A DNA stretch of 64,000 nt, taken from Pampus argenteus (lineage: Eukaryota > Chordata > Actinopteri > Scombriformes > Stromateidae). This document shows, piece after piece, positions 11,725 to 24,039 of this stretch (positions within the stretch are counted from its first letter, which is position 1; every line of letters starts with the position of its first letter). The notes beneath the pieces are model-generated. The model saw only the letters and a list, made by a program, of their open reading frames with translations. It searched no databases and was not told the DNA's origin. Position numbers and translations under genes: made by a program. The stretch covers positions 10,918,501-10,982,500 of the forward strand of contig CM072880.1 in assembly GCA_036937835.1 (NCBI GenBank), given 5' to 3'.

Positions 11725-14700
11725 CTGTGGGAGGAAGGAGAAATTTGGAAAAAAAAGATCACCTGAACATTACTAAAGGCTTATGTGGTCATTTGTCTTT
11801 CTTTCTTTGCTACCACTTGACTCTTTCTGGGCAGCTGAACATAACAGCTGGTGTATTTCGGTGACCTTTCACAACAACTGCTATCAGAAAAATCACACCT
11901 GCCTGCAGAGGCCCAGTCAATTTTTAACTCCAGCAGGAGTGCTGCAACTGGCCTTAAGCAGTGAAAGTAGATCGAACCTCATGGGCAATATTAAAATTAC
12001 CTTAACTGGCTAAAAAAAAGTTTTGGCACCCACCATACTCAATAAGTAACTTGTAGTGTGTTATGTGTCTACTTTTCAAGCTCTACTTACACACCCCAAC
12101 AGTTGTAAATAGCTGAAATGATGTGCGCTATTTCCTGAGTACATTACAGAGGAAGTGCGGGGCCTCTGCAGAATGAAGAAGAAAAAAAAAATTTCAGACA
12201 TGCTGTTTGTGTTCTAAAACCATTGACAACGGTCCTGTGTTTGACATCAATTGCCAAACCGTTTACAAGTCAATGTAGCTACATTGACAGCCAACAAACT
12301 GTACAATATGTTCAATCTATTTAATTACTGTGACCCATTGAACTGAACACATATAAATGCCTTTTAACTGTGGACTTTGCTTTCTTCGCTTTGGCTGTCG
12401 AATGCAACTGCAACAGTGCTGCAACTACACGCCGAGTGACATAAAACTTATTAGTTATTACTGTGACTACAATAATAATACTCATTATAACATACCGTAT
12501 TCTGAGTACAATAAAGATGTGAGGCAGGTTTATTTGAATGCTGCATATATAATATATTAAGGCATTAGCTTTCTGCTTTAACAAAAATCGCTTTTTGCCA
12601 ATAGCCACGACGGCAGCACCAATTTCTCCGCTATGAGTTTATGAGTTAATTTAAGAATTCATAATAGATTTTTTTTTTATTATTTATAATTTTGTGGCAG
12701 CTATGACAAACCAGTGACGATGCACCACAGATGGGCCGGTACAGTGGAAAGGACAGTGTATGCGCTGGACAGAAACCAAATACAGCCTGTCTTGTATTCA
12801 CACATGGCTTGTACACAACACGTAAGCAAACTGTTGGACCGGCTGTTGAGTATTTTTCTCCTGAATCTGTTCTCATTCACTGTCCGCGTCTGTGACTGTG
12901 AATGTCACTGAGTCACTGTCCGGGGACTCAGTGACACACACACAGAAAGCAGGGCATGTCTAGAGGCGTAGGAATACATACAGTGATGCTCTTTGGAAGT
13001 TCTCATCCCGGGATAACATTGCGCGGCTCACAGATGTCACCGTTGTATGAGACGTGTATCAGTTTCACTTGCCCGATTAAATGTTGTCACTATGTATTCA
13101 TATTGATACATAGACAGCAAATTCCCATATCGCTACATGTAATACACTTGCCTTTCCCCCCCACTTCACATAAATACGGCCACATATGCACACATATATT
13201 TCAGAAAGGATATAGTGGCTTCTTGGAACAAGAGCTCACTCATACTTTGTATGGATGAAGATGACGTTCAAGCTGCTATTCTAATAAGATTATAGACAAC
13301 TTGTATGTCTAACTAGTCAGTTTTTCTGCTGTTACAGTCCGAGGGATTTTGAAATTTCTCCCTTTTTTTACAGCATACTGTCGGACATAAAAAAAGGGTC
13401 GACTCTAAACTAGCAACCAGCTGACCCATTTCGAGATCAAGATCATGTGTAAAATGGGTCACTTGATGTATCTGGCTGCCATATCCTGACCAGACTATGC
13501 ACCTGTGCAACACATCTTGAGCACCACCTCAAGAGGCGTTCGAGTGCTCTCACTGGGAATTCCCACTGGTGAGTAAGCAGGAGCAACTACTACAAATAAT
13601 AGCAAGAGCAACTTAGCTAACGCAGCAACACTTGACGGTGAATCTCTAGTGTATTTGTCTGTCTGCAGCCTTAACAAGATCCGTTGTTCTACCTTGCCTG
13701 CCTTGCTGCTCAACAAGCTTCAGTATTCTCTTTTATTTTGAGTCACTGTGATTTAACTCATCATTACTCAGAGTTGTTCCAGTATTCAGATAGCATTCAT
13801 CCTGCGATAGGACATTTTACAGAAAGAAAATAAATAGTCCCACTCCTGTTATATTGGTCCAGTTTACCACAGTTTAAGGCTGGCTGATGAATGCAAAATG
13901 CTGTATCATACTGTACTTGGACTGCTAAGGTGACACTTTGACGATGCCTTTGATTAAGCTTAATATTTTTGTTACTTTTTCCATTTTGAAGGGGAAACTT
14001 TTTACTTGAACGTATATATATGTAAAACGCCCCCTAAAAGTCTACCTCTCCGTCGCTGTGACGTCAGACTGTTCGCACATGCAACACAAACAGTAGTCTG
14101 TTCAGTAGCCTTTGATGCTACTGTTACTACTGTCAGTTTACACACATTTTTTTTTTTGAAACTGTAAATCATGCAAATATATTCCAGTAGAGTTTAAGAA
14201 TATAAATATAGAGCATCCCCTTTAAGGAGGCATGTGTTTTAGGAGCTTCCCAAATTAACATGTGACAAGGGTACATGGGTACATGGTATAAAGGGGTGAT
14301 CAGCAGGGGAAGGTTTAATAAAATCCATTTCATATTTATTCATAACTCATTTTGAAGCCTCAGCCTTTAAAATAATATGATGTATCCTGTAGCATGCTCT
14401 AAAGTAACTGCTAGACCCACAAAATTCTATCTGTCATATCTATATTTGGATGAAAAGTGAGTGTTCTCCATAAAACAACGGAGATCCAAAATTAGCAGCT
14501 CCACATGCACGCTGGCTTGCAGCCAGTCAATGTATGTCAGTGACAGAGGTCCATCGCAGACAGACCACTGAACTATTTTATGACGGTTGCACTGGACTGA
14601 ATACGGATTGATCTGACTGTACCAGCCTTTGGTAAAACACAAAGACAGTTAACTTTAAAGACATATTTACATTTCTGGTGTAACACAGCAGGATATGTTC

Positions 14701-16013
14701 CAGCACAGCAACACAGGATACACACACAAGCCCACTCCCTGGAGGGAGCAGTGGCTTGGTGATTGTATATCTTCTTTTGTTCCTGTGTTAGGCCCAAAAA
14801 ATAAAAATAAAAATGCTTGAGGACAAAAAACAGTGTGCTTCACTGAAACAATGTAGCCAAGAAAAAGGCACCAGGGAACTAAAAAGCCAATTCCACAGAG
14901 TCCTCTCCTTTTGCCTGCCTGTAATGCATTAGTGGGCAGTGAGTATTTTCATGCAGTATGCTGCAGGGCGTTGATACTTTAGATACGTTGCGTTATTAGA
15001 GGGATACTTCAAAGGATCATAGGGCGATTTTGACTGAGGAGATATCTGGATATCTACATTAAATAAGGCTCACAAAGAGAGCAGGAGGAGGGTGCTATGC
15101 TGAAACACAAAGTAAAGGTACACACACACACAGGCTACATGTTTACATTCTGAGAGTCCCATGAAGGATCATGTTGCCAAGGACAAATAAGTCAAAGAGG
15201 TCAACTTAAAGACACAGAAAGAGAGCGACTGCGGAGAACAAAGTGTTCCTAGCGTATAGCCTCTTGTACAAAAGTCCAACTTTTCTACGTGTCCTGTGTA
15301 TTTCATTCAGAAACATTCGGTTTGGTTTGCCAGATGACGAGCTTTTTAAAAATGACAGTTACTACAGAGTTCTGTAGGCGGTTGAAACTAAAAGAGTCAT
15401 ATAAGGCATCGTACTAAGGCAATAACACACAAAAGCAGCTGTGCATATGCAGCACAAGGTGGAAAGAAAAAAGAGTTTGGAGGAATTAACTCTTAACTAA
15501 TTCCATCACCTATATGAACTGTGTTACTCACAACTCCTACTCATTTAAATAGAGAATGCATGTTTGGGCTCGTCTAGAATATAGGCCTGGTCTATATGTT
15601 CTCTTAGTAATTCAACTAGCTTCAAGTCTGAAACCGGTTCTGAGTCCTTATATAGGTGTATATATATATGTATGTATATAAATATTACGACTGGCTAGAA
15701 TGCGCTTGCGTAAGATGGGTGGACCTTTCTTTAACGAGCAAATGATCCCCCCCCCCCGAAAATAACTTGGCTATGTGCAGCCCGGATCACACATTAGAGA
15801 TGCTGAGTAGAATCGATCGCCTGAAGCAAAGGTGTGATTAACGAGGCATCATATGTGGCTGTTTTGATTTCCGCGCACACACACACACACACACACGCCG
15901 CATCGCCTGGTCAGCTGCTGCTGCTGCTGTCAAATGTGCTGAAAAATAACACTGGCCTGCTGTTGTTTTTGTGTATGAAAACAGTGGATACATAAGATCC
16001 CAGACGGACTTAC
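11725..16013 (-). other. tlcd4 5' intron
   Basis: This is the intron between the inferred non-coding first exon (donor at 16,013/16,014) and the exon carrying the start codon (acceptor CAG at 11,725-11,727). No internal exon was recognised. It contains a TA-rich run near 15,659-15,685 and a CA run near 15,877-15,896. Confidence 0.55.
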
Positions 16014-16140
16014 CTTATGACTTTCATTAAGATGATTTGCTCCTCACTCTCTCAACTGGTTGTGTTTGCCAGGGTCGCTCGCAACGCCGTGTGAAACGTT
16101 GAGTGAAAGCCACAGCCATGTCGACTCATTTCTGATAAAC
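16014..16140 (-). other. Inferred non-coding first exon of tlcd4
   Basis: Minus-strand sequence CATAAG|GTAAGTCC gives a strong 5' splice site at 16,014 in a CpG-containing, moderately GC-rich stretch. The coding exon at 11,555-11,724 has only 15 nt of leader after its acceptor, so an upstream leader exon is required. The 5' limit is a guess; 5' transcript ends would fix it. Confidence 0.45.
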
Positions 16141-16160
16141 AACACAGCCCGCCTCCTGCT

Positions 16161-16161
16161 C

Positions 16162-16195
<34 letters not shown>

Positions 16196-16454
16196 CACAC
16201 TAACAATTTGTACGGGATGCGGCGGAGCTGGAGCTCGTCTGTGACAGTTTCGTGGTGTTTACTGTCAATCCCATCCAATATGAAATGTGCATAATTGCAG
16301 AAAGTGCAGATCATGCAGCTCGACGCTCGATTACAGGAATGATGAGGAGGGGGAGCTGGTGTGTGAGGTAACACTATGGACACACTCACTCTCTCCCTCT
16401 CACTCCTATAGGGCTCAAATTACAGCTGAATTCTTAAAGACACACACACACGCC

Positions 16455-16493
<39 letters not shown>

Positions 16494-16502
16494 ACACACA
16501 CA
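16161..16502. repeat. Two (CA)n tracts upstream of tlcd4
   Basis: CA repeats at 16,161-16,200 and 16,441-16,502 flank the inferred tlcd4 promoter region. Peptides made of HT or CV repeats across them are artefacts. Confidence 0.9.
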
Positions 16503-18860
16503 GTGTCTATTTATAGCCAAGGCTTGTCGAAGTGATCCAGGCTAAATCAGAAAAAGTAAAGCAATGGACCACTGGTCCTAATGAAACCGTTAAGGCTTTT
16601 AAATCTATCCCCTTCAATAAAACGCCACCAATCCCTTTACATTAGTCTAATTTTGCCATTATACAAAATGTATACAGTAATACTTTATTGTTGCTGTATA
16701 ATAAACAAAGAATTAGTGAAAATGCATCAGAGGCTGTCTGTGAATGTGGCTCGCTCGCTATGGGTAGGTTATATAGGATGAGAGGATAGCCCACCCACCC
16801 TATAAAAAGAAAGAAAAGGGAATAAAAAGAAAGACACATCAGGACAGAAAAGAGGTCATACACAGGGGAGTATTAGAAAGCAACATCGTATCAAGCCCGT
16901 CCTTCCTCAGATGTCACACGAGGTGCAGAGTCCAGCCAAAACACATTATCCGAGGTCAGATAACCAGCAGCAGTACAATATAAAATTACACAGCCTATAA
17001 ATTGAATGAACAAGGCCAATGTATTTACAGCACTGGGGTGTGGTTAGCTCCTGATCTAAATCGGGGGCCTGATTTTGATTCAATTCAATTTAACTGTCAT
17101 TACACATTGTTGCAGGAACATATGCGACGAAAGAAGGGCTGCAGCTTCACCAGCAACAGTGCAGGAAGTGTGTGTGTGTGTGTGTGGGTGGTGGTGGTGC
17201 AGGGCATGGTATAAAAATGAACAAATAGCAAAGGCACAATATAGCAAATATGTAGTCATAGTCATATAATATAGTTAAAAAATAGCAAAAACACATCTAG
17301 AAAAATGTCAACATATGTACAAACTTGAATGTGAGGAGGCACATAGGGGCATACATGGCAGAAAAGTAGACACAGCAGCCTATATTCACATAGTAAATAT
17401 GTAGTAATATAATATAGTACAAAATAGTAAAAACACACCACATGTCAACATATATCTGAACGTATGCGTGGTAGAGATTTGCAGTGTAATGGTTCATGGC
17501 GTCATCCTATTATATTGTCTCTGTTGACATGGTCAAAAAAAACCACTGCACTACTGTACATGTGAAAAATGTGAAACTTGAACTAATAATGGGACTTGAA
17601 CTAATAAAGATTGTTACCATATTCAACAGACATCTGTTGAGCTAAAGACAAGCACAGATATGAAATGTTTACTGTACAAACATCTGTTGGCACACACATT
17701 ATAGCATCAGTTAAAGTTTTGGTTGTTTACACCAGGTTTGTCAGGTAAGCCTTGAGGCTACATGTTAGCTGCAAACAGTGCAGCAAGTCTAATGGCATCT
17801 TAATGGCGTTGACTTCATACTGTTATGTTTCATAGTTTTTAGGCTAACTTACTTCCTGCACTGGCGTTGAATGAGGTTAATAATAATAATAACTCATTAT
17901 AAACACACTCAAGTCTGCAGTGAGAGTGGTGAGAAACAGGAAACCTTTCATGTACTGTAGCTTTCACTTATGAGTTCATGCTAACGGTTCAACCATTAGC
18001 TTAGCAAATAAGCTATAAGACGTGTGTCTGTCGACAAACAATGTCCAGTAGGGGAGTTTGTAATTATCCACCTTTTTAGTTTTATAGCAGAAGCCTCGCA
18101 ATTATTACGCATGTGCCAAATTTCCCAAAAACATTAGTCCGGTTTTATTTGAATATGTCGCTAGCAAAATCACTCCTCACGTTTACAGTCGCAGAGGAGT
18201 CTGGGTAAACATCCAACTGCGCATGTCCGAATATTAAAACGGCGTGACGCTGACCCCGGTGGTGGTTTAGGTGTGTTAATACTGTCGGCCCATTTGTTTT
18301 TACGTGTACAATAAACCCAAGGTTATTTAGATTGCGTCGCGAAAAACAGCCATTCAAAGAGATTCAAAAAGTTTTTATATGGATATAAGCTTAATTTCTC
18401 ACCTTAATAAATAGTCAATTAGCTAAAATGACAACACATGATGAAACAGAGTATATGAGGTAGACGAGCTCTAAGTCTGTCTGATCCAGAGAGACGAAAG
18501 ACATTTACTTAATTTCATATTATACCATTATTACAGAAGGCTTTTCTACGTTACACCTGTTATTTACTCTTTATTCGTTCGCTTATTTGTAACATTTTTC
18601 TGTATGCTATCTTTGAAAAAGTGTGATGCACAGATGTAATAGACATGTAGATGTAACACTACCGATTTCTGCCACACAGCTGCGCAACTTCACTACAGTA
18701 TTTTCATAGAGGACAAGATACATGTCCCATATTATAGTGGTGTTTGACATGTGCTACTTAAGTATATAAGTTATGGTAACTTTTTGTTTAAGTGTGAAGT
18801 TATATTCTATATTACACAAAAAGTTGACTGTCATCTTTTTTTTAAGTAGCATTTTTTAAA
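16503..18860. other. Intergenic stretch between tlcd4 and phldb2
   Basis: No exon is supported. It includes a low-copy imperfect duplication near 17,241-17,465 and a preceding stretch (about 17,075-17,165) that resembles a worn fish interspersed repeat. The two genes point the same way, so this holds the tlcd4 upstream region and the area beyond phldb2. Confidence 0.5.
17241..17465. repeat. Imperfect tandem duplication, about 150-bp spacing
   Basis: Two related blocks share agcaaatatgtagt/agtaaatatgtagt, then ataatatagt, then aaatag(c/t)aaaaacacac and atgtcaacatat. They start near 17,241 and 17,391. The copies are diverged, so the duplication is not recent. Confidence 0.6.
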
Positions 18861-20849
18861 ATTTATTTTGTTGATGTTGGCAACCTGATGTCAAAACTGT
18901 AAATTTATTCCTATAGCATTGTAGTTTATTTGGGAAGTAACAGACTTATTAATACATGGACACAATTAAAACTAAAATATACTTTTTTTTATTATTTATA
19001 TGGAAATACAAAATCAAATACATGCACTGATAATGGCATAAATACAGTAGGATTAACTTAAAAATTAATTATTCAAAAACAAAAAAATTTACAGGAAAAA
19101 TTAAGCTTGGTATGTCATGTAAAAGCAGATATAATTTTGATCTTATTGTACTCAACAAAGTGAAGTCAAAGCAAATAAACCGCATATACATCATAAACAC
19201 ATGAACAAAATACTTTGGTCAATACAACAAAACAAAAAAACAATTCTAAGAGAGGATTATCAGTGGGCTGAAGTATACTTATGTATTATGGAATATGATA
19301 CACGATATAAAAGCAGCTTTAGTAATCAATGTGGAATAGTTTAACCAAAACATTAAATTAGTGGCAACAATAACAATGCAATGAAAGCTCGTGGACTCAA
19401 GTACAATAACCAGCAGCACAATAATCAACAGTCTGTTTTGATATCTCAATGCCTGTTAAATATGTAACTGTACCATAAATTTTGTCAATCTAACATCTTA
19501 AAAGACAACTTAATCCCACAAATGTTCTTCCACACAGAAACATATTTCTACATTAGTGTTTTATCACTACAGGCAGTTTGGCTTTGAGTATACAGATAGC
19601 TCTTAAAAAAAAATGCATGTCAAAATACTGCCACACAATTATGATAATTAAAAAAAAAAGGCACAAAGGTATCTTAAGTTGATAACTATAACTGTATATT
19701 ATAACCAACTACAACTTAGAAACAAAATGTACAAATATCACAATTGCGTGCCTCAGTGAAAGTCATTATTGTTCTGCTCCATCCTGTTGCAGGAGGGTGA
19801 CGCTTTAGTTCAAACAGGTTAAGCTTTATTTTCTGAGTCTGTGGCAACACTATTGTCAAGCAAAGTGATAATCAACATCTTTAGTGTCAAATTTCACCCC
19901 AATTTAAATCCTTTATATGACTGTGTGGCTTGAAATATTACACATTACTGTCATTCAATATATAAGAATAGCACCTTGGAAGCACAGTAACAGGTATACA
20001 TACAGTACACACATAAAAGAGGCACTTCTGAGCACATGTGTGTATAAATTCACACATGATGCATGCATGCACATTCGTCCACGCTGTTAAGACCTGAGGA
20101 TGCCAGAGTAATCATTACCTTTACATGAAATTAAAATCAAAATGCAAAAGAGATAGAAATGAAAATACTTTTGCTTAACTATGTTTTTTATAAGTCAATA
20201 CACAATATGTATTCTGTACACGTATAACGGTCTAAAAAGGACTAAAACACTGGTCTAAAACTGATCAAATATATATTATGAAGTTGAGCTCAAGTTTATA
20301 GATTACACATTAGATACATATTAGTTTTTAAGGCTTGATTGAAACTTAACATAACTATTGGACTCACTATGTTTTCCTAGTTGATGAGATGCTGTAATAA
20401 CATAATATAATATAAGAACTCAAACTGGTTGAATCCTTAATAAAAAGCTTTGCATGCCTAAAAAGGAGCTGTTGAGTCATAGGCTACACTTATTGTAATA
20501 AAGTTATATTTAAGAGTTCATTTCAGAATTCAATCATATTGTGGGATCAAATTTCTTAAAAACGCAAAAATTCTTAACTTGTATCAGCGTACAATTTCAC
20601 ATGAAATGCTCCACAGACCCTGTCCATTTTACCAATGAGTAAAATGTTCAAGGCTGCTGTCCACGCACACACACACACACACACGCGTGCACACACACAC
20701 ACTTTAGTCCTTCACCATGTATGGTGTAAGGATTAAAAAACAACATAACAATATAAAACTTAAGTCTTTAAAGCCACATAGAGAGGATCAGAGAGTCTCA
20801 TCCTGGCTGCCATAGTACGCTGGCAAATTCTGCCACCACAGCCTCTTCT
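18861..20849 (-). other. Probable 3' UTR of phldb2
   Basis: AT-rich sequence follows the phldb2 stop codon (TAG, 20,850-20,852). Minus-strand AATAAA candidates (tttatt on plus) occur at 19,825-19,830, 18,988-18,993, 18,904-18,909 and 18,862-18,867, so the transcript probably ends somewhere in 18.8-19.8 kb. A CA/CG microsatellite lies at about 20,665-20,702. The extent is inferred. Confidence 0.45.
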
Positions 20850-21566
20850 CTACACCATGAACTGAGTGTATCCCTCAGCGCCTGTGACGATTACATCCAT
20901 CCAGATCCTCATGGCCTCAGGAGAGGGAGCGACCATGTAGTAGACCCTGTCATGAGTCTTCACACTGAATGTCAGGGAGGGATTTGGACTCTGGGAAGGA
21001 CAGGAGGAGGGAAGAAATGAGAATTCAAGGAAGAAAATATGAGAAAAGAAAGAAGATTGTGAACACATATTTATATAAATCACACTTTTCAATATGCGAG
21101 TTATTGGAATGCATCACCCACCCACCCAACCACACACACCTTATGTGCATTCTTCAAGTGGTCGTAATACACTTCTTCAATGGCTTGGAAGTAAATCACT
21201 CCTTTCAGCTTGGCTTCATGCTTGTCTACAGAAATAAAAATCACAAATACCGTAGCTGTAACTCATCATATAAATGAAATGTACATATAAATGCATGTAT
21301 GTATGTGGATTTAATCTTCTGTGTAACTGTATTGCTTTTGTCGTACCTGCATAGTAAGAGAGTGTGCGACGGTTGCGGTCAAAGACGAACCAGCGTTTCT
21401 TCCACGTTTTTATCTTGCCTCCCATCTTGACCAGGTAGCCTCTGCAGGTCTTTTCAGATATGGACAAGTGGAAGCAAGTGTCTGTGCTGTGGCCCGCCGA
21501 CTCAATGTGAGCCCGTAGGTCAAAATCGTCCTTGCGCACCGGTAGGTACCGTGTTAGTGGCCGGGA
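20850..21566 (-). CDS. phldb2: phldb2 last three exons: PH domain
   Basis: Exons 21,347-21,566, 21,140-21,225 and 20,850-20,990 encode SRPLTRYLPVRKDDFDLR, then the PH domain (CRGYLVKMGGKIKTWKKRW, a basic beta1-beta2 loop of the phosphoinositide-binding type, then GVIYFQAIEEVYYDHLK) and the tail MDVIVTGAEGYTQFMV. The K-x(n)-K-x-R pattern expected for PIP3 binding is intact. The exon joins are phase 1 (A G|AC) and phase 0. NRRTLSYYADKHEAKLKG matches LL5-beta more closely than PHLDB1. Confidence 0.95.
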
Positions 21567-24006
21567 CTAGAAAAGAAATAAAATAAAAAAAGATGATGTT
21601 TCAAGTAATAACAATTTTATTTCCAATTTTCTTTTGTGTTGTTATGACTCATACATATCTTGCATGATGATAAATTCTGCTGCCCAACTGTTGATTGTCA
21701 ATGTGAGAGCACAAAAGAGGACTGACAGAGATACTGACACCTACACTGACAATACTACAATCATGAATAAACGACAAATCCATGCTGTGGTCTGGTCTCT
21801 CTCTCTCTCCCCCTCTCTCTCACCTGTGCCCTCTGTTTTTCCCGTAGTTTCACCTCCCGGTCGATGAGTTTCTGGCGCCTGCTGGTCTCCTCCTGCAGCC
21901 TTTTCTCCAGATCCTCCCTTCTTTTCTTCTCTTCATCCAGTGCCTGCTTTCGCATTTCCATCTCTTGCTCCTGAAGAACAATTGTTGTAATGCTTCACAA
22001 AACAGACAGACAGTCATATCACTCATGTCTCTGTAATTCTGGTTGTAACAGGTACTAACCTTGTTTTCGAGGAGCCGGTTCTTCTCTGCCTGGGCTTCCC
22101 TGAGTAGACGCTCCATTTCTTCTAGTTTGGCCATGTTTGAAGTACTGGCACTGCACCACACAAACACATACAACACACATTAAAAAAAAAAAATCAACCA
22201 CGAGAAAACTAACAAAATCACCTTGCATGTGGCTGCACCTCAAATGGAAATTTTAATGAAAGCAAGCAGCTACAAAGTGTATCAATTAAACCTGCTACAC
22301 CAGCAACAAGCACAAAGAAAACTGAATCCATTCATCCTTTTCTCTGTGGTTTTTTTCTGGTGCATTTTCTGAGAATCTTTGGTTCAGTTGGGGATATACA
22401 ACACTAAACTAAGGCAGAGACTGTGGAGGAGTTCATTGTCTTACTTTCAGATTAAGCATTATCCATGTTTGAGTAACAATACACACATACAACACACACG
22501 ATAATGGCTTAAAGCTTTCTGGTTAGCATTCCAACCCGAAGGCAACGCTCTCTTGAGAATGCTCCTAATTATTCACTGCTTATGCGTATGTGTCCTGGAT
22601 CAGAGAGGAAGTCAGTCAGGAAAAGAAGCCTGGATGTCAAGGCAATTTAAGAATCTGACCATCTCTTGAAAGATCTTTCCGACTCTCTGCTGTGTCACTG
22701 TCTGTCTTCAGTTTAGAGCAGCAGACAGAGCTAAACATAGATTTAACCGACTGCAGATGGTCTACATGACATGCATTTTTAACTGACATTACAAGGAAAG
22801 GGATGTGTGTGTGTTTGTCTGTGTGAGACTTAATAAATTCAAACAGTATTAGTATCCCTTTCATATTTACTTGCTTAACCACTCACTCTCTCACTCTTAT
22901 TCAGAGGCAGAAGGAAATTGATGATGTCACAACATTGTTAATTGACTGGTACACATTAAACTCAGTCAACAAATCAGGAAGGGATGGAGAGGGAGAGAAT
23001 AAGGAAACTATAATTGAAATTAGTAAGACGTATCGGGAGGGAAGAAATGACGAGATGTAGAAATAACAAGCCAAGAAAAATAAAAGCGTCATGGTGCACC
23101 ATGTTTCCAGTTTTAATCCTGCAGCTCTAACTCTATATTTTGAATATGAATACTACATTCAGTCTGTTATTGATAGAGGCTTTTACAGGTAGCCAGCTGG
23201 TTTATCATCCTTCACAATTAGGCAAAGATGAAATTCTGCATGCTATCCAACTGAGCAAATGTGATGGGTAGATTTGAATAATAATAATTGCAATTGCCTT
23301 TGTATATGCTATATTTTTGACCATTTTGACTTCTCTAAACTCATCATGCAACTCACACATGCCCCGTTTTCCTGGCATTACTCAGATGGAAATGTATCCA
23401 ATCTAGCTCCAACCTCACTTGTAACATCCATCCTCTCCTCCCTCACCCTTTACATTTCACTACATTTGTCATTCTCTTACCTTAGTCGACGAGAGGGAAC
23501 CGCGCTCATAGTCATTGTAGAGCAATCTGCTCACTAACTGGACTAATTGAGAAAACCTTATGTGTGCTCCAATACTTGGAACTCCAGAAAACGAAGACAC
23601 ATGACTGGCAAGAAGACACAAATTGCATTCTTGACATGTATCAACAAACTACTTTTTTTGCCCAGCATTGATCCAGGTACCACCACACATTCCTTCCAAT
23701 CCAGTCTAAGTGAGCACAGCGCAGTCCAACTGGAGCCATACTGAGAAGAACAAAACTTACAATGCAGGGAGGTCAATCTGCAAATGGTTTAGGACTGTGA
23801 AAAAATCTATCTGCTGAAAAAAGACCATACCATTCAGAGAAACAAGAGGAGGGGAGACAAAAGACAGATGCAACCACTGTAAAAAAGGAGAGAAGGAAAG
23901 CGAGCACACATGGTTTCAGTCTGGATGGAGGACTGGACCCCCAAATGTACCTCCACACTCATACTGGCTTGCTCAGTACATCTGAACCTGAGGGGGTTGA
24001 CTGTGA

Positions 24007-24039
<33 letters not shown>
